Source of the DNA: Bacillus sp. FJAT-18017
GTDB lineage: Bacteria; Bacillota; Bacilli; Bacillales; Cytobacillaceae
Direction: 5' to 3'
DNA length: 64,000 bases
Assembly: GCF_001278805.1 (NCBI RefSeq)
Contig: NZ_CP012602.1
Location: 1,281,001 to 1,345,000 of the forward strand
Part shown: positions 28,307-36,835 of the stretch, one piece after another
Layout: each line of letters starts with the position of its first letter
Numbering within the stretch: the stretch's first letter is position 1
Translations under genes and position numbers: made by a program
Notes under the pieces: model-generated
Seen by the model: the letters and a program-made list of their open reading frames with translations, nothing else
What the model was told of the DNA's origin: nothing
Database searches by the model: none

Positions 28307-29500
28307 ATGAATCTAGTTGCTTCCACTAAAATGGAAAAGTTGACGACGGGAATTTTTACGGAGCTTGCCAATCGTAAACAGGGATGCCTCAAACGGGGTA
28401 TGGATGTGATTGATTTAAGTGTCGGCAGCCCCGATTTGCCCCCGCCGAAACAGGTTATGGATACCATTGCAGAGTACAGCATGGATCCGTCGAATTATGG
28501 CTACACGCTGAAAGGGACAGCTGAATTTAATGAAGCTGTCAGCTATTTTTACAAAAAGCGGTATGGGGTTGAACTTGATTCGTCCGCAGAAGTACTCCAG
28601 CTGATGGGATCGCATGACGGGCTTTCGCACCTGGCGATTGCGCTGGTTGATCCGGGGGAATATGTTCTTGTGCCCGACCCGGGCTATCCAATATACGAAG
28701 CGGGTGTAACGATTGCCGGAGGGAACATCTATCCAATGCCACTGTTTGAGGAAAACGGGTTTTTTCCCGTTTTCGAGGATATACCGGAGGACGTTTTAAA
28801 AAGAACAAAAATGATGATTCTCGGTTATCCGGGAAATCCTGTCCCGCAAATTGCAGACCGCCGTTTTTTCAAAAAGGTCGTCGAATTTGCGAGGAAGTAT
28901 GAGATTCTCGTTGTCCATGACTTTGCCTATTCCGAGCTCATTTTTGATAGCAATCCCCAAATTAGTTTCCTGTCGGTTGAAGGGGCAAAAGAGGTTGGAA
29001 TCGAGTTCAACTCGCTGTCGAAAACATTCAATGTTGCCGGGTGCCGGATTGGCTATGTTGCTGGGAATGCCCAGGCGCTGCAAATCCTTGCCTCGTTAAA
29101 GTCACATATGGATTACGGGGTGTTTCTACCAATCCAGAAGGCAGCCACTTCAGCCTTGACTGGGGATCATTCCATCCTCGATGAACAGGTAAAGGTGTAT
29201 GAAGAGCGGCGGAATGTCTTAATAGAAGGGTTAACAAAAGGTGGGTGGAAAGTCGATTCACCGGCGGCAACGATGTTTGTATGGGCCAGGATTCCTGAAG
29301 GGTGGACGTCCCGTCAGTTTGCCTTCGATTTGATTGAAAAAGCCGGAGTGGCCGTCGTCCCGGGTGACGCGTTCGGCAAACAGGGAGAAGGGTACGTACG
29401 TATCGCGCTTGTCCAGCCAGCTGATAGGCTTGCTGTGGCAGCCGAGCGGATCCGGCAGTTTTTAATAGCTAACCCATCTGGGGAAACAGTCGAAGTATAG
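28307..29500 (+). CDS. Class I/II PLP-dependent aminotransferase
   Basis: 397 residues. Fold type I aminotransferase with the PLP lysine in SLSKTFNVAGCRIGY, substrate/cofactor segments GSPDLPPP, YTLKG, VPDPGYPIYEAG, GYPGNPVPQ and a C-terminal YVRIALVQP arginine. It resembles the group often annotated as LL-diaminopimelate aminotransferase-like, but amino-acid specificity cannot be set by eye; the usual GYPNNP is GYPGNP here. Start ATG 28307 is preceded by AAAAGGGGAC; a TATACT lies 50 bp upstream as a possible -10. Followed by a glutaminase gene, though separated by 280 bp and a hairpin. Confidence 0.88.
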   Translation: MNLVASTKMEKLTTGIFTELANRKQGCLKRGMDVIDLSVGSPDLPPPKQVMDTIAEYSMDPSNYGYTLKGTAEFNEAVSYFYKKRYGVELDSSAEVLQLMGSHDGLSHLAIALVDPGEYVLVPDPGYPIYEAGVTIAGGNIYPMPLFEENGFFPVFEDIPEDVLKRTKMMILGYPGNPVPQIADRRFFKKVVEFARKYEILVVHDFAYSELIFDSNPQISFLSVEGAKEVGIEFNSLSKTFNVAGCRIGYVAGNAQALQILASLKSHMDYGVFLPIQKAATSALTGDHSILDEQVKVYEERRNVLIEGLTKGGWKVDSPAATMFVWARIPEGWTSRQFAFDLIEKAGVAVVPGDAFGKQGEGYVRIALVQPADRLAVAAERIRQFLIANPSGETVEV

Positions 29501-29530
29501 TTAGCGGCCAACCAGCTTCACTACAAACGA

Positions 29531-29566
29531 AAGCAGCAGGATTTCAGTGTCCATGGCTGCTTTTTA
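29531..29566 (+). terminator. Terminator of the aminotransferase gene
   Basis: AAGCAGC (29531-29537) pairs with GCTGCTT (29556-29562), followed by TTT; a 7-bp stem with an 18-base loop. Confidence 0.55.
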
Positions 29567-29781
29567 AATTACTGAAGAAATAACAATTAGTTGGAAAATT
29601 AAAAGAGTTGATTAAAGCGGAAGGCGCAAAGGCTTGTTTGAAAATCTTCATTAAACAATACTACCGTATAGTTTTCGTGCGAGGATTATTCTCCGAAACT
29701 TGGCTTTGTTGAGTGGAAATCAATCGTTAATATGACCTTTATAAAAGAAGCGTTTGGAGCATACTAAGAGCGGTGATGAAT

Positions 29782-30711
29782 ATGCTCTGTAAATCAAGCG
29801 AGGAATTGATTGCGCTGGTGGAAAAAGCGCGACCTGTTACGGAAAAAGGGAAGGTGGCCGATTATATCCCGGAGTTGGGAAAGGCGAACCCCCATGACCT
29901 GTCAATTGCCGTCCATTATCCGGATGGAAATTGCATTGCGGCAGGAGATGTAAATAAGAAAATCACCCTTCAAAGTGTTTCAAAGGTAATTAGCCTGGCT
30001 CTGGTGCTGATGGACCGCGGGTATGACTATGTGTTTAAGCGGGTTGGAATGGAACCGACGGGTGACCCGTTTAACTCGATTGCCAAGCTTGAAACGATGG
30101 GGATTGCCAAGCCGTTGAATCCGATGATCAATGCGGGAGCGCTGGCTGTGACGCATATGATCAAGGGGAGTTCGGTCGAGGAAAGGCTTGAGCGGCTGCT
30201 GAGGTTTATCCGTGACATGGCGGGTGCCGAGAATATTGGCTATAACGAGGCTGTCGCCAGGTCTGAATTTGAAACGGCTCATTTAAACCGGGCTTTATGC
30301 TATTTTTTAAAACATCACGGAGTAGTCACCGAGGATGTCGAGCCGCTCATGGATTTATATACAAAGCAATGCGCGATTGAAATGGATTGCCGCGACCTGG
30401 CCGATATCGGGTTGGTGTTTGCGATGGATGGAATGAATCCGGCAACAGGAAAGCGAATCATGCCCCAGGATGTTGCGAGGATTTGCAAAACCTTCATGGT
30501 CACTTGCGGTATGTACAATGCTTCTGGTGAGTTCGCTATTAAGATTGGCATCCCAGCCAAAAGCGGTGTCTCCGGCGGAATCATGGGCGCCGTCCCCGGC
30601 AAAATTGGAATAGGAATCTTTGGCCCCGCCCTGGATGAAAAGGGCAACAGCATTGGCGGAATCAAACTGCTGGAGCTGCTGTCCGAAAAATATAGCCTGA
30701 GTATGTTTTAG
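29782..30711 (+). CDS. glsA: Glutaminase
   Basis: 309 residues, the length of B. subtilis YlaM-type glutaminases, which begin in the same way (short M.C...ELI.LV.KA). Serine-lysine active site in TLQSVSKV; other family blocks are [25 protein letters not shown] and the C-terminal SGVSGGIMG ... [15 protein letters not shown]. Hydrolyses glutamine to glutamate and ammonia in the cytoplasm. I choose ATG 29782; ATG 29776 and GTG 29773 are two and three codons upstream, and the ribosome binding region is GAGCGGTGA. In B. subtilis such genes respond to glutamine; no regulator is seen here. Confidence 0.93.
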   Translation: MLCKSSEELIALVEKARPVTEKGKVADYIPELGKANPHDLSIAVHYPDGNCIAAGDVNKKITLQSVSKVISLALVLMDRGYDYVFKRVGMEPTGDPFNSIAKLETMGIAKPLNPMINAGALAVTHMIKGSSVEERLERLLRFIRDMAGAENIGYNEAVARSEFETAHLNRALCYFLKHHGVVTEDVEPLMDLYTKQCAIEMDCRDLADIGLVFAMDGMNPATGKRIMPQDVARICKTFMVTCGMYNASGEFAIKIGIPAKSGVSGGIMGAVPGKIGIGIFGPALDEKGNSIGGIKLLELLSEKYSLSMF

Positions 30712-30739
30712 GCAGGGGAAGCAGTAACCACATTTAAAG

Positions 30740-30768
30740 AAGGTGCGTATTAGTGTGCGCACCTTTTC
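30740..30768 (+). terminator. glsA terminator
   Basis: AGGTGCG (30741-30747) pairs with CGCACCT (30758-30764), followed by TTTCTA. Confidence 0.75.
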
Positions 30769-31025
30769 TATTTATAAAGCTTTTTCCGAATATCGTGAAG
30801 GATTGATATCATCTCTGCAATAGCATACAAAATGATAAAGCTAAAGGTTCCGCCTGCAGCATAGGTAAGGAATTTTTTCCAAGAGAAGTTTTTTGAGGTA
30901 TTGGTAATATAGTTATAGGGTGTTTCCTCTATCGCCAGGTAAAAACCGACTACAATTGCCAGGGTTAAAATCGTGCCTGCCAGAAATCTTACTAGTAGAG
31001 CCCACTTGTTTTCCTCTTCCCCCAT
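30768..31025 (-). CDS. Small two-helix membrane protein
   Basis: 85 residues from ATG 31025, which has AAAGGGGGCG upstream; the longer frame lacks a ribosome binding site. Two hydrophobic helices (LAGTILTLAIVVGFYLAI and TYAAGGTFSFIILYAIAEMI) separated by a polar loop, with acidic N-terminus and basic tail. I do not recognise the family. Convergent with glsA. Confidence 0.65.
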   Translation of the reverse strand: MGEEENKWALLVRFLAGTILTLAIVVGFYLAIEETPYNYITNTSKNFSWKKFLTYAAGGTFSFIILYAIAEMISILHDIRKKLYK

Positions 31026-31176
31026 GAAATCGCCCCCTTTACTTATGTCTATTATAATTTCATAAGTGGAAACAAACTCCATAAATTTATTTATATTTTT
31101 TCATATGCGGTATATCAAAGGCAAACAGAGAGTATGAGTTAAATAGAAATGATTTCCATAAGGGAAGGGATGCTGG

Positions 31177-31902
31177 ATGGAGCTTGTAGGGAAGGGTCCG
31201 GGAATGGCGGGGAGTAAACTTATTAAATGGTTGGTGGCTTTTATACTGGCCATTGGAATATTTGTCCCGTTCAATCGTGTTGAGGCGGCAGCAACGACAG
31301 GTGTCGTCGATGTGAAGAGCGGCCTGTTGAATGTGCGAAGTGGCCCGGGAACGAAGTATAAGGTTATTGGCACGCTAAAAAACAAAACAAAAGTAACTGT
31401 TTATTTTATCAAAAATGGCTGGGCGCAAATCAAGTATAAGTCGAAGAAAGCGTATGTGAGCGATAACTACTTGAGATTTTACAAAAAGATGTCTGCAGCA
31501 ACAGCGGAGAAAATCACCGATCGGGCCATCAGTATCCAAAGGGTGACGTGGGAGCGGAATTATACAAAGGCAAAGATTTACTCAATCATGGCACCTGGAT
31601 TCACCAAGGGATTTACGGACAGGTACTTTAAACAGCAATTCCGGACGGCCGGGAAGGATAAATCCGGCACCCCTCTCTTCCATGTGATTGAAACGGAAAT
31701 ATGGGGCTTGGCGATTTACCCGATTGATTGGGAGCTGGACTATGAACCGAAGAAACCAACCATCACCAACTATGTGAAAAATGGCAGGGAATATCTCATG
31801 GTATCCCAGTATCATGTCAACGAAATGAGAGGGAACTTTATCTCGACAATTTATTTTTATAAAAGCGGGTCGAAATGGCTGGTGTACGATCATAAAGATT
31901 AG
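31177..31902 (+). CDS. Secreted SH3b-domain protein
   Basis: 241 residues. Signal peptide (KLIKWLVAFILAIGIFVPF, cut near VEAAA), then one bacterial SH3 domain (about 45-105: LLNVRSGPGTKYKVIGTLKN, WAQIKYKSKKAYVSDNYL). The remaining 130 residues are unrecognised and end in IYFYKSGSKWLVYDHKD, suggesting a small beta-rich extracellular domain. SH3b domains bind peptidoglycan or cross-bridges, so wall association is likely. Start ATG 31177 has AAGGGA upstream. Confidence 0.75.
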   Translation: MELVGKGPGMAGSKLIKWLVAFILAIGIFVPFNRVEAAATTGVVDVKSGLLNVRSGPGTKYKVIGTLKNKTKVTVYFIKNGWAQIKYKSKKAYVSDNYLRFYKKMSAATAEKITDRAISIQRVTWERNYTKAKIYSIMAPGFTKGFTDRYFKQQFRTAGKDKSGTPLFHVIETEIWGLAIYPIDWELDYEPKKPTITNYVKNGREYLMVSQYHVNEMRGNFISTIYFYKSGSKWLVYDHKD

Positions 31903-31910
31903 AATAGAAG

Positions 31911-31940
31911 AAACCACCCGATTGAACTGGGTGGTTTTTC
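31911..31940. terminator. Terminator between convergent genes
   Basis: AAACCACCC (31911-31919) pairs with GGGTGGTTT (31929-31937), followed by TT. Three bases before the end of the next, convergent gene. Confidence 0.8.
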
Positions 31941-31942
31941 GG

Positions 31943-32239
31943 TTATTCCTTGGGGTTTCCGTTCACGAATGACATCTTTTCCCGAAGTTCAGTTATAAGC
32001 TTCATGTCTTCCTCATACATAAGGTCGTCTCTGTATTCCTTGGTGAACGTGTGTTTTTCGGATCCTGTATCAAGAACAAGATCCACTTTTATGTGCAGGG
32101 AGTCACCTGCCGTGCTGTCCTCATCTCCAAGCGGTGTTCCTTCTTGAGGGATTTCGCTTTCGTTTAAAAATAACGTTGCCTGCCCTTTTGCATCTTCCGC
32201 TTTTGACAAAAAGTCAGTAAGTGTTTGGGTTTCAGCCAT
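31943..32239 (-). CDS. Small acidic protein of unknown function
   Basis: 98 residues from ATG 32239, five bases after GAGGTGA. Soluble and acidic, with no cysteine and no membrane segment. The sequence has a helical N-terminus (TLTDFLSKAEDAKGQA), a strand-rich middle (LHIKVDLVLDTG) and a charged helical end. Not recognised. The good start signal and the shared terminator support a real gene. Confidence 0.6.
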   Translation of the reverse strand: MAETQTLTDFLSKAEDAKGQATLFLNESEIPQEGTPLGDEDSTAGDSLHIKVDLVLDTGSEKHTFTKEYRDDLMYEEDMKLITELREKMSFVNGNPKE

Positions 32240-32414
32240 TCTTATCACCTCAATTAACCTTTACCTTTCGGTTCCAATTGTTAAACTGCCCAACTGGGAT
32301 ATTAACCATGCAGGATAGAGTTAGTTCGTGATTATAGTAGAAAAGAGTAATAAGGGACGGGAAGTTTTGGACGAATTTCCAGTCTTTTTACGTTACAAAT
32401 AAGGTTGGGTGACG

Positions 32415-32697
32415 ATGTTTTTGAATGAGTTGACAGCTGAGGAGAAACAAACGATTTTGAAGTTGGCGCATTTAATTGCGAACTCGAATGGAATCATCCG
32501 CAGCAATTGCAGACCGCTATGTGATGTTCCGCAAATATTTTCTCAAAATGGAAGAAGGACTGCTCTCAGGCAACGTCAACCAGGTATCCTTCGACCTCGA
32601 CAACATCCTAGGCGCATTCGGCAACACCCTCCAATTCAAAAACTTCCAGCAATTCGACACCTTCATGCTCGACACCGGAAGCACATTGAAATTGTAG
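32415..32697 (+). pseudogene. Broken small gene, TerB-like start joined to an unrelated frame
   Basis: ATG 32415 opens MFLNELTAEEKQTILKLAH, which resembles the first helix of TerB-like proteins in Bacillus. After about 27 codons (near 32500) sensible coding moves to another frame, which reads AIADRYVMFRKYFLKMEEG and ends TGSTLKL at 32697. Either a frameshift or, more likely, a deletion has joined two parts. No terminator follows; a REP element starts 15 bp later. Confidence 0.5.
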
Positions 32698-32711
32698 AAT
32701 AAGGGTTAAAT

Positions 32712-32767
32712 AGGGGTCAGACCCCTGTTGTGGACATTTTGTTAGAAGTGTCCGTGTGGTATGGACA
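32712..32767 (+). repeat. REP element, copy A (short form)
   Basis: Starts with the palindrome AGGGGTCAGACCCCT (32712-32726), then GTTGTGGACA, a variable middle and GTGTCCGTGTGG.ATGGACA. Same layout as the copies at 39.3, 43.8 and 50.2 kb. Confidence 0.85.
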
Positions 32768-32791
32768 GGCTGGGTGGTGGTTTCTTTTATT

Positions 32792-32819
32792 AAGAGGTGT
32801 CTGTGGGATGCCTCTTTTT
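32792..32819 (+). terminator. Terminator-like hairpin
   Basis: AAGAGG (32792-32797) pairs with CCTCTT (32811-32816) around a G-rich loop, followed by TTTTG. Confidence 0.55.
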
Positions 32820-32889
32820 GTTTGGGATTAAGTTAGTGATGGGGCTTGTCTTTTTGATTTGCTTTATTATGTTTAGTTAGGCTACAGGG

Positions 32890-33036
32890 TTAGAAGAGGT
32901 TTGCGATGGTTTTGATGTATTCGGGTTTATTGTAGAAAAGCCAGATGGCTAGGCCAAGAATGAGAATAATGGCTATATTCAAGGCATATAAACTCCTTAC
33001 GATCCAATCGGACTTTGTAGATTTATATTTTTTCAT
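32890..33036 (-). CDS. Small single-span membrane protein (48 residues)
   Basis: A short gene starting at ATG 33036 and ending with TAA at 32890-32892. Basic N-terminus (KKYKSTKSDW), one membrane helix (ALNIAIILILGLAIWLFY), short tail. AAGGCGAG stands four bases before the ATG. Composition is typical of small membrane proteins of Bacillus. Family not recognised. Confidence 0.55.
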   Translation of the reverse strand: MKKYKSTKSDWIVRSLYALNIAIILILGLAIWLFYNKPEYIKTIANLF

Positions 33037-33313
33037 GTCGCTCGCCTTCTTGCATGGTTTTAAATTATTAGACGGTTTACTTGGACGGGAGGTTTCGTTT
33101 TTTTAGCGGAGAGAGCGGGGAGCTGTAAATTTGAAGATGCAAGCCGATTTTCTTAGAGAATTATTCCATAGTAGATCTGGATTTGCCAGCGTTCCTGAAA
33201 GTAAAAAATTCAAGGCGAAGAAAGGAAGAAGAAAATGCGAGTTTAAACCTTTTCGGTCATACATATTATTGAGTTGGTTGGCGAAATGCCAGGTAAAGAC
33301 AAAAAGATAACAA

Positions 33314-33343
33314 ACAAGCGGCTATTCATCAATAGCCGCTTGT
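33314..33343. terminator. Terminator of the LCP gene
   Basis: A 13-bp perfect stem, ACAAGCGGCTATT (33314-33326) with AATAGCCGCTTGT (33331-33343), loop CATC. On the minus strand it lies 8 bp after the LCP stop codon and is followed by TATCTTTTTG. Confidence 0.85.
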
Positions 33344-33350
33344 TCAAAAT

Positions 33351-34277
33351 TTAGTTTAGTTCGAGGTGCTGTTTCAGTTCGGTCTGGATTCGGGCCTGTT
33401 CTTCCTCAGGTACCAGATAGTAATAAATCTTATTTATTAATTTGCCGCCGCCTTTGATTTCCATCTGCTGAACATCACCGACCACGGATCGGTAATTCTT
33501 CTGGATATCCATCATTTGTTCAAACTGGAGATTGGTACGAACGTTTTTACCTAGTGCGCCAAAAATATCGCCAAAGTTAGTTAGGGAAGAAAGGGACGCT
33601 CCTTCCTTAATAACCGCCTGGATAATATCGCGCTGTCTGTTCTGACGGCCGAAGTCTCCTCGTGGGTCCTCGTATCTCATTCTTGCATATTTTAGAGCGG
33701 AGTCTCCATCTAGCGTGATTTGGCCTTTCGGGAAAGTTTCACCATCGGAAGAGAATTCGAATGAATTCGTAACTGTTACTCCACCTACAGCATCAACGAT
33801 ATCCTTGAACCCTTCCATATTTATTTGAGCATAATAATCAATCGGAATATCAAGAAATTGTTCAATACTGTCCATTGACATTTCCACACCACCGAAAGCA
33901 TAGGCGTGATTTAGTTTATCCTCTGTTCCTCTTCCAACGATTTCAGCACGAGTATCACGGGGGATACTCAGCATTTTAACAGAATTCTGATTAGGATTTA
34001 CGGTCAGGACGATCATTGTATCGGAGCGGCCACGGTCACCTTGACGCTCGTCAACACCGAGGACCAGGACAGAAAAAGGTTCTTTTTTAGTTAGTGTGAC
34101 TTGTTCAGTCCGTTTTGGTGATTTGTCGCGGTTAATTGGCAGATGCATATCATCAACTGCAGCGTTTAATGATCTATATACTGTAAAGGCATATGTTCCT
34201 ACCGCTAGTGCTAAAACTAATAAAGTGACAAGGGTGAATTTAAGCCAGCGTTTCTTTTTCTTTTTTTCAGTTCTCAA
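33351..34277 (-). CDS. LytR-CpsA-Psr family wall-polymer ligase
   Basis: 308 residues: basic N-terminus, one membrane helix (about 13-35), then the LCP domain with FSVLVLGVDERQGDRGRSDTM, SIPRDTR, DKLNHAYAFGG and YARMRYEDPRGDFGRQNRQR, which hold the arginines and aspartates binding polyprenyl pyrophosphate. Transfers teichoic acid or related polymer to peptidoglycan outside the membrane (TagTUV-like; which paralogue is not clear). The start is probably TTG 34277, eight bases after GGAGG; the longer frame begins inside that ribosome binding site and is unlikely. Monocistronic. Confidence 0.88.
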   Translation of the reverse strand: MRTEKKKKKRWLKFTLVTLLVLALAVGTYAFTVYRSLNAAVDDMHLPINRDKSPKRTEQVTLTKKEPFSVLVLGVDERQGDRGRSDTMIVLTVNPNQNSVKMLSIPRDTRAEIVGRGTEDKLNHAYAFGGVEMSMDSIEQFLDIPIDYYAQINMEGFKDIVDAVGGVTVTNSFEFSSDGETFPKGQITLDGDSALKYARMRYEDPRGDFGRQNRQRDIIQAVIKEGASLSSLTNFGDIFGALGKNVRTNLQFEQMMDIQKNYRSVVGDVQQMEIKGGGKLINKIYYYLVPEEEQARIQTELKQHLELN

Positions 34278-34434
34278 GGTTGTATCCTCCAAAATTAGTA
34301 AAAGGCTTCTACTAGAATACCAAAAAATTGAAGTCGTGACTATAGTATTATGGAGAAATTTATATTTTTGTCAAAAGGTGTCAAAAAATGAAAAACCATC
34401 CCTCTTCCGAAGAATTGGGATGGTTGATTGTTAG

Positions 34435-34541
34435 AGTCTAATTTTCCTAGTTCTAATAGCAATCAGAAGACCAGCAGTAATCATTAATGCGCCAAGCATC
34501 ATATAGTTGTTAGCATTTGTTGCGGTGTCTGGGCGCCGATT
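34435..34541 (-). pseudogene. Relic of an LPDTA sorting signal
   Basis: On the minus strand a short frame reads PDTATNANNYMMLGALMI, then TAGLLIAIRTRKIRL and stop: the end of a sortase substrate (LPDTAT, helix, basic tail), like that of the YhcR-like protein. The leucine before PDTAT is replaced by arginine and an in-frame stop lies three codons further upstream. A wall-anchored protein gene was lost here, leaving only its last 30 codons. Confidence 0.6.
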
Positions 34542-34549
34542 TCAGAATA

Positions 34550-34630
34550 TGGACGATGAGGTCACTGGTCAACTGAAGTACAAGGCTTATTTCGGCTGCA
34601 GAATGTTTTCCATCGCCTCCACGAGATAAA
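34550..34630 (-). pseudogene. Decayed fragment of a proC-like gene
   Basis: About 80 bp closely match the proC gene at 39.69-39.77 kb on the same strand: shared blocks include TGGACGATGAGGTC, TTTCGGCTGCAGA, GTTTTCCATCGCCTC and ACGAGATAA. Differences include small insertions that break the frame. It is a piece of a lost proC paralogue or of a duplication of the present proC. Confidence 0.7.
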
Positions 34631-34740
34631 CCCACTACCGGAAAAGACTTTGATTGCATGCCCGTCGAGCAAAGGCAGAAATCAATGTTTGAGAGGGATA
34701 TAGACAGAAGCTTTGGGAAGAACTAGGATTAAATTCAAAG

Positions 34741-34786
34741 AAAGGCCGTGTCCACGGTATCAATCTTTGACATGGCCTTTTCTTAT
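34741..34786. terminator. Terminator of the two-component operon
   Basis: AAAGGCCGTGTC (34741-34752) pairs with GACATGGCCTTT (34769-34780), 12 bp with one G-U, flanked by T-rich sequence on both strands. It lies 55 bp after the response regulator's end on the minus strand. Confidence 0.7.
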
Positions 34787-34841
34787 AACAATTACTATTG
34801 GCAGGATCCGGTATTGGAGGTACCCACCACCTTTATGCCCC

Positions 34842-35561
34842 CTAAATAATTCCTTCCTCTTTGGCTTTGAATACCGCTTTGGGACGGCCGGTGACATCGA
34901 GTTTGGAGTAAATGCTTGAGATGTAGTTTTTGACGGTGCCTTCGGTTAGGTAGAGGTTTCGTGCGATTTCTTTGTTTGTTGAGCCCTTGGCGAGATGTTG
35001 CAGGATTTCGGTTTCGCGTTCTGTCAGGCCGTATGTAAACGGTTTCCTAGTGGAAGCCGGTCCCAAGCTGGTGTTAATTATGGGGTCAGCCCCCGGTTGC
35101 CTGTTTGCGGCGGCAGACCCCTGAGGATCCTGGTTCCTTACCGGGTTGATCCATTCGGAGATTAGCTGTTTGGCGACTTCCTGGGTGATGAGTGTGCCGC
35201 CATGGTGGACGAGGCGAATGCCAGCGGCTAAGTCTTTGGGATGGACGGCTTTCAGAAGATAGCCTTCAGCTCCCGCTGCGAGTGCATCCCGGACGGTGTC
35301 AAGTTCCTGGAATGTTGTCAGCATGATCACTTTTACCATGGGGAAATCTTCTTTAATTTCCCGCGTCGCCGAAACTCCGTCCATTTCGGGCATATTAATG
35401 TCCATCAGAACGATGTCCGGAGCATGCAAATGTACTTGGTCAATGGCAAGTTTTCCGTTACCGCACGTACTGACGATTTCAAAATCCACCTCCCCGCCGA
35501 GGACAATTGAAAGGCTCTCACGAATCAATTCCTGATCATCAGCGATTAACACTTTAATCAT
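34842..35561 (-). CDS. NarL/LuxR-family response regulator
   Basis: 239 residues. Receiver domain (1-120) with acidic pocket DDQ, phospho-aspartate in VLMDINMPEMDG, T in MLTTF and K in YLLKA. C-terminal LuxR-type helix-turn-helix (about 176-239): LTERETEILQHLAKGSTNKEIARNLYL. The linker between them (about 135-175: NPVRNQDPQGSAAANRQPG ...) is roughly 30 residues longer than usual, low in complexity, and its DNA has broken REP cores (see findings). Overlaps the kinase gene by 8 bp. Likely targets include the GTCATA cluster upstream of the kinase. Confidence 0.9.
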   Translation of the reverse strand: MIKVLIADDQELIRESLSIVLGGEVDFEIVSTCGNGKLAIDQVHLHAPDIVLMDINMPEMDGVSATREIKEDFPMVKVIMLTTFQELDTVRDALAAGAEGYLLKAVHPKDLAAGIRLVHHGGTLITQEVAKQLISEWINPVRNQDPQGSAAANRQPGADPIINTSLGPASTRKPFTYGLTERETEILQHLAKGSTNKEIARNLYLTEGTVKNYISSIYSKLDVTGRPKAVFKAKEEGII

Positions 35562-36729
35562 TTTCCATCCTCCTCTTTAAAATGGGTACTAAGCAGGTGA
35601 CCTTAGTTCCCGTTCCTGGCCCCGACTCAATTTTCAATTCTCCATTGAGCGCATCAATCCGCTCTTTCATTCCATTTAACCCGAATCCAAAACCTGCAGT
35701 ATCCATGCCGGTGCCGTTGTCCTTAATAGTGAGTGTAACCCTCGACGGATCTTCATTGAGAGTGACTAGAATCAATGTTGCCCCACCATGGCGAACTGCA
35801 TTTGTAAGCGACTCCTGCAGGCAGCGGGTCAGCGTCAGTGTCACATTCAAGGACGCGGTGGCAGGACCCTTTACTGTATGCTCGAAATCAACTTGGATGT
35901 TGGTGTGCAGGACGAATTGGCTGGTGACTCTTTTTAGCTGTGCCGCGAGTTCTTCGGGTTCTCCGGCGGGGGCAATCTGGTGGATATGGTTCCGGATTTC
36001 ACCCAGTGATTGGCGCATAACATCCCCGAGCCGTTCAACCTGTTCTTTTGCTTTAACCGGCGAGGTTTCAATCAGGTACGATGCGGCATCCAGTCCCATT
36101 ATGACCGAGGTGAATGTATGGCCGACTGTGTCATGAAGGTCCCGGGCAAGCCTGTTCCGTTCCTCCAGCAGGGTGATTTTTTCAATCTGCTTCGCGTATT
36201 CCTCCAAAAGCTGGTTTTGCCGGCGGTTTTCTTCTAATAAAATATTCGCCCTTCGCTCAGTCTCTAGCACATTTGCAATTGCAATCCCGATCCCGTAAAA
36301 GAATACCCCTTCAATGACGCCCATCCCGAAGTGATCAAGTCCGACTGCAAGCACGGCCAAGAAGGGGACTATCGAAAATGCAGTCCACAGCCAGGCTCTT
36401 TTTTTACCAGAAGTGCTGTAAATCCCTGCACAAAGGGCTGGGTAGGCGAGAAAGGACGAAACTTCACCAAGAAAATAGCAGCCAACAATTAGGAATAAGC
36501 CGCTAAACATTAGCTCAAGGACTGGATGATAGGAAAAACTGAAATTGGCCTTTCTTTTTCCAGGCCATTGTGGGAATAGGAAAGCTGCAAAGAACAAGGG
36601 CAGCACAATCCATAATGATGGGGACGATTCCATGAATACAGGCAAAAGCACGAGGTGGAACAGGAACCAGATAATTCGGATGAGCTGTGCGGTTTTATAG
36701 ACCCAATGGGTTTCGGTTTTTTTATCCAT
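35554..36729 (-). CDS. NarL-type membrane sensor histidine kinase
   Basis: 391 residues. Five or six membrane helices fill the first 155 residues, with only short outside loops, so the sensor is membrane-buried (as in LiaS/DesK-like kinases). A coiled stretch with ENRRQNQLLEEYAKQIEKI leads to the HisKA_3 motif LARDLHDTVGHTFTSVI, then an HATPase domain (TRCLQESLTNAVRHGG, DNGTGM, GFGLNGMKERI). Start ATG 36729 has GAAGGA seven bases upstream. Coupled to the response regulator by overlap. Likely signal: membrane or wall condition; this is inference from the architecture. Confidence 0.88.
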   Translation of the reverse strand: MDKKTETHWVYKTAQLIRIIWFLFHLVLLPVFMESSPSLWIVLPLFFAAFLFPQWPGKRKANFSFSYHPVLELMFSGLFLIVGCYFLGEVSSFLAYPALCAGIYSTSGKKRAWLWTAFSIVPFLAVLAVGLDHFGMGVIEGVFFYGIGIAIANVLETERRANILLEENRRQNQLLEEYAKQIEKITLLEERNRLARDLHDTVGHTFTSVIMGLDAASYLIETSPVKAKEQVERLGDVMRQSLGEIRNHIHQIAPAGEPEELAAQLKRVTSQFVLHTNIQVDFEHTVKGPATASLNVTLTLTRCLQESLTNAVRHGGATLILVTLNEDPSRVTLTIKDNGTGMDTAGFGFGLNGMKERIDALNGELKIESGPGTGTKVTCLVPILKRRMEND

Positions 36730-36802
36730 GAACAATTCCTTCTTTTTGAAAAAAATAGGACCTTCTAACTAATTCGGCGCGTTGTGGCATTCTCCTCTAA
36801 TA

Positions 36803-36835
36803 GTCATAAAAAGTCATATGACCAGCTTTATGACT
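36803..36835. promoter_or_regulatory. GTCATA operator cluster in a divergent promoter region
   Basis: GTCATA at 36803-36808, the palindrome GTCATATGAC at 36813-36822 and TATGACT at 36829-36835 give four half-sites on one face-like spacing (10 and 12 bp apart). It is centred between the kinase start (36729, minus) and the membrane peptidase start (36905, plus). NarL-type regulators bind paired inverted half-sites, so autoregulation and control of the peptidase are plausible. Confidence 0.5.
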
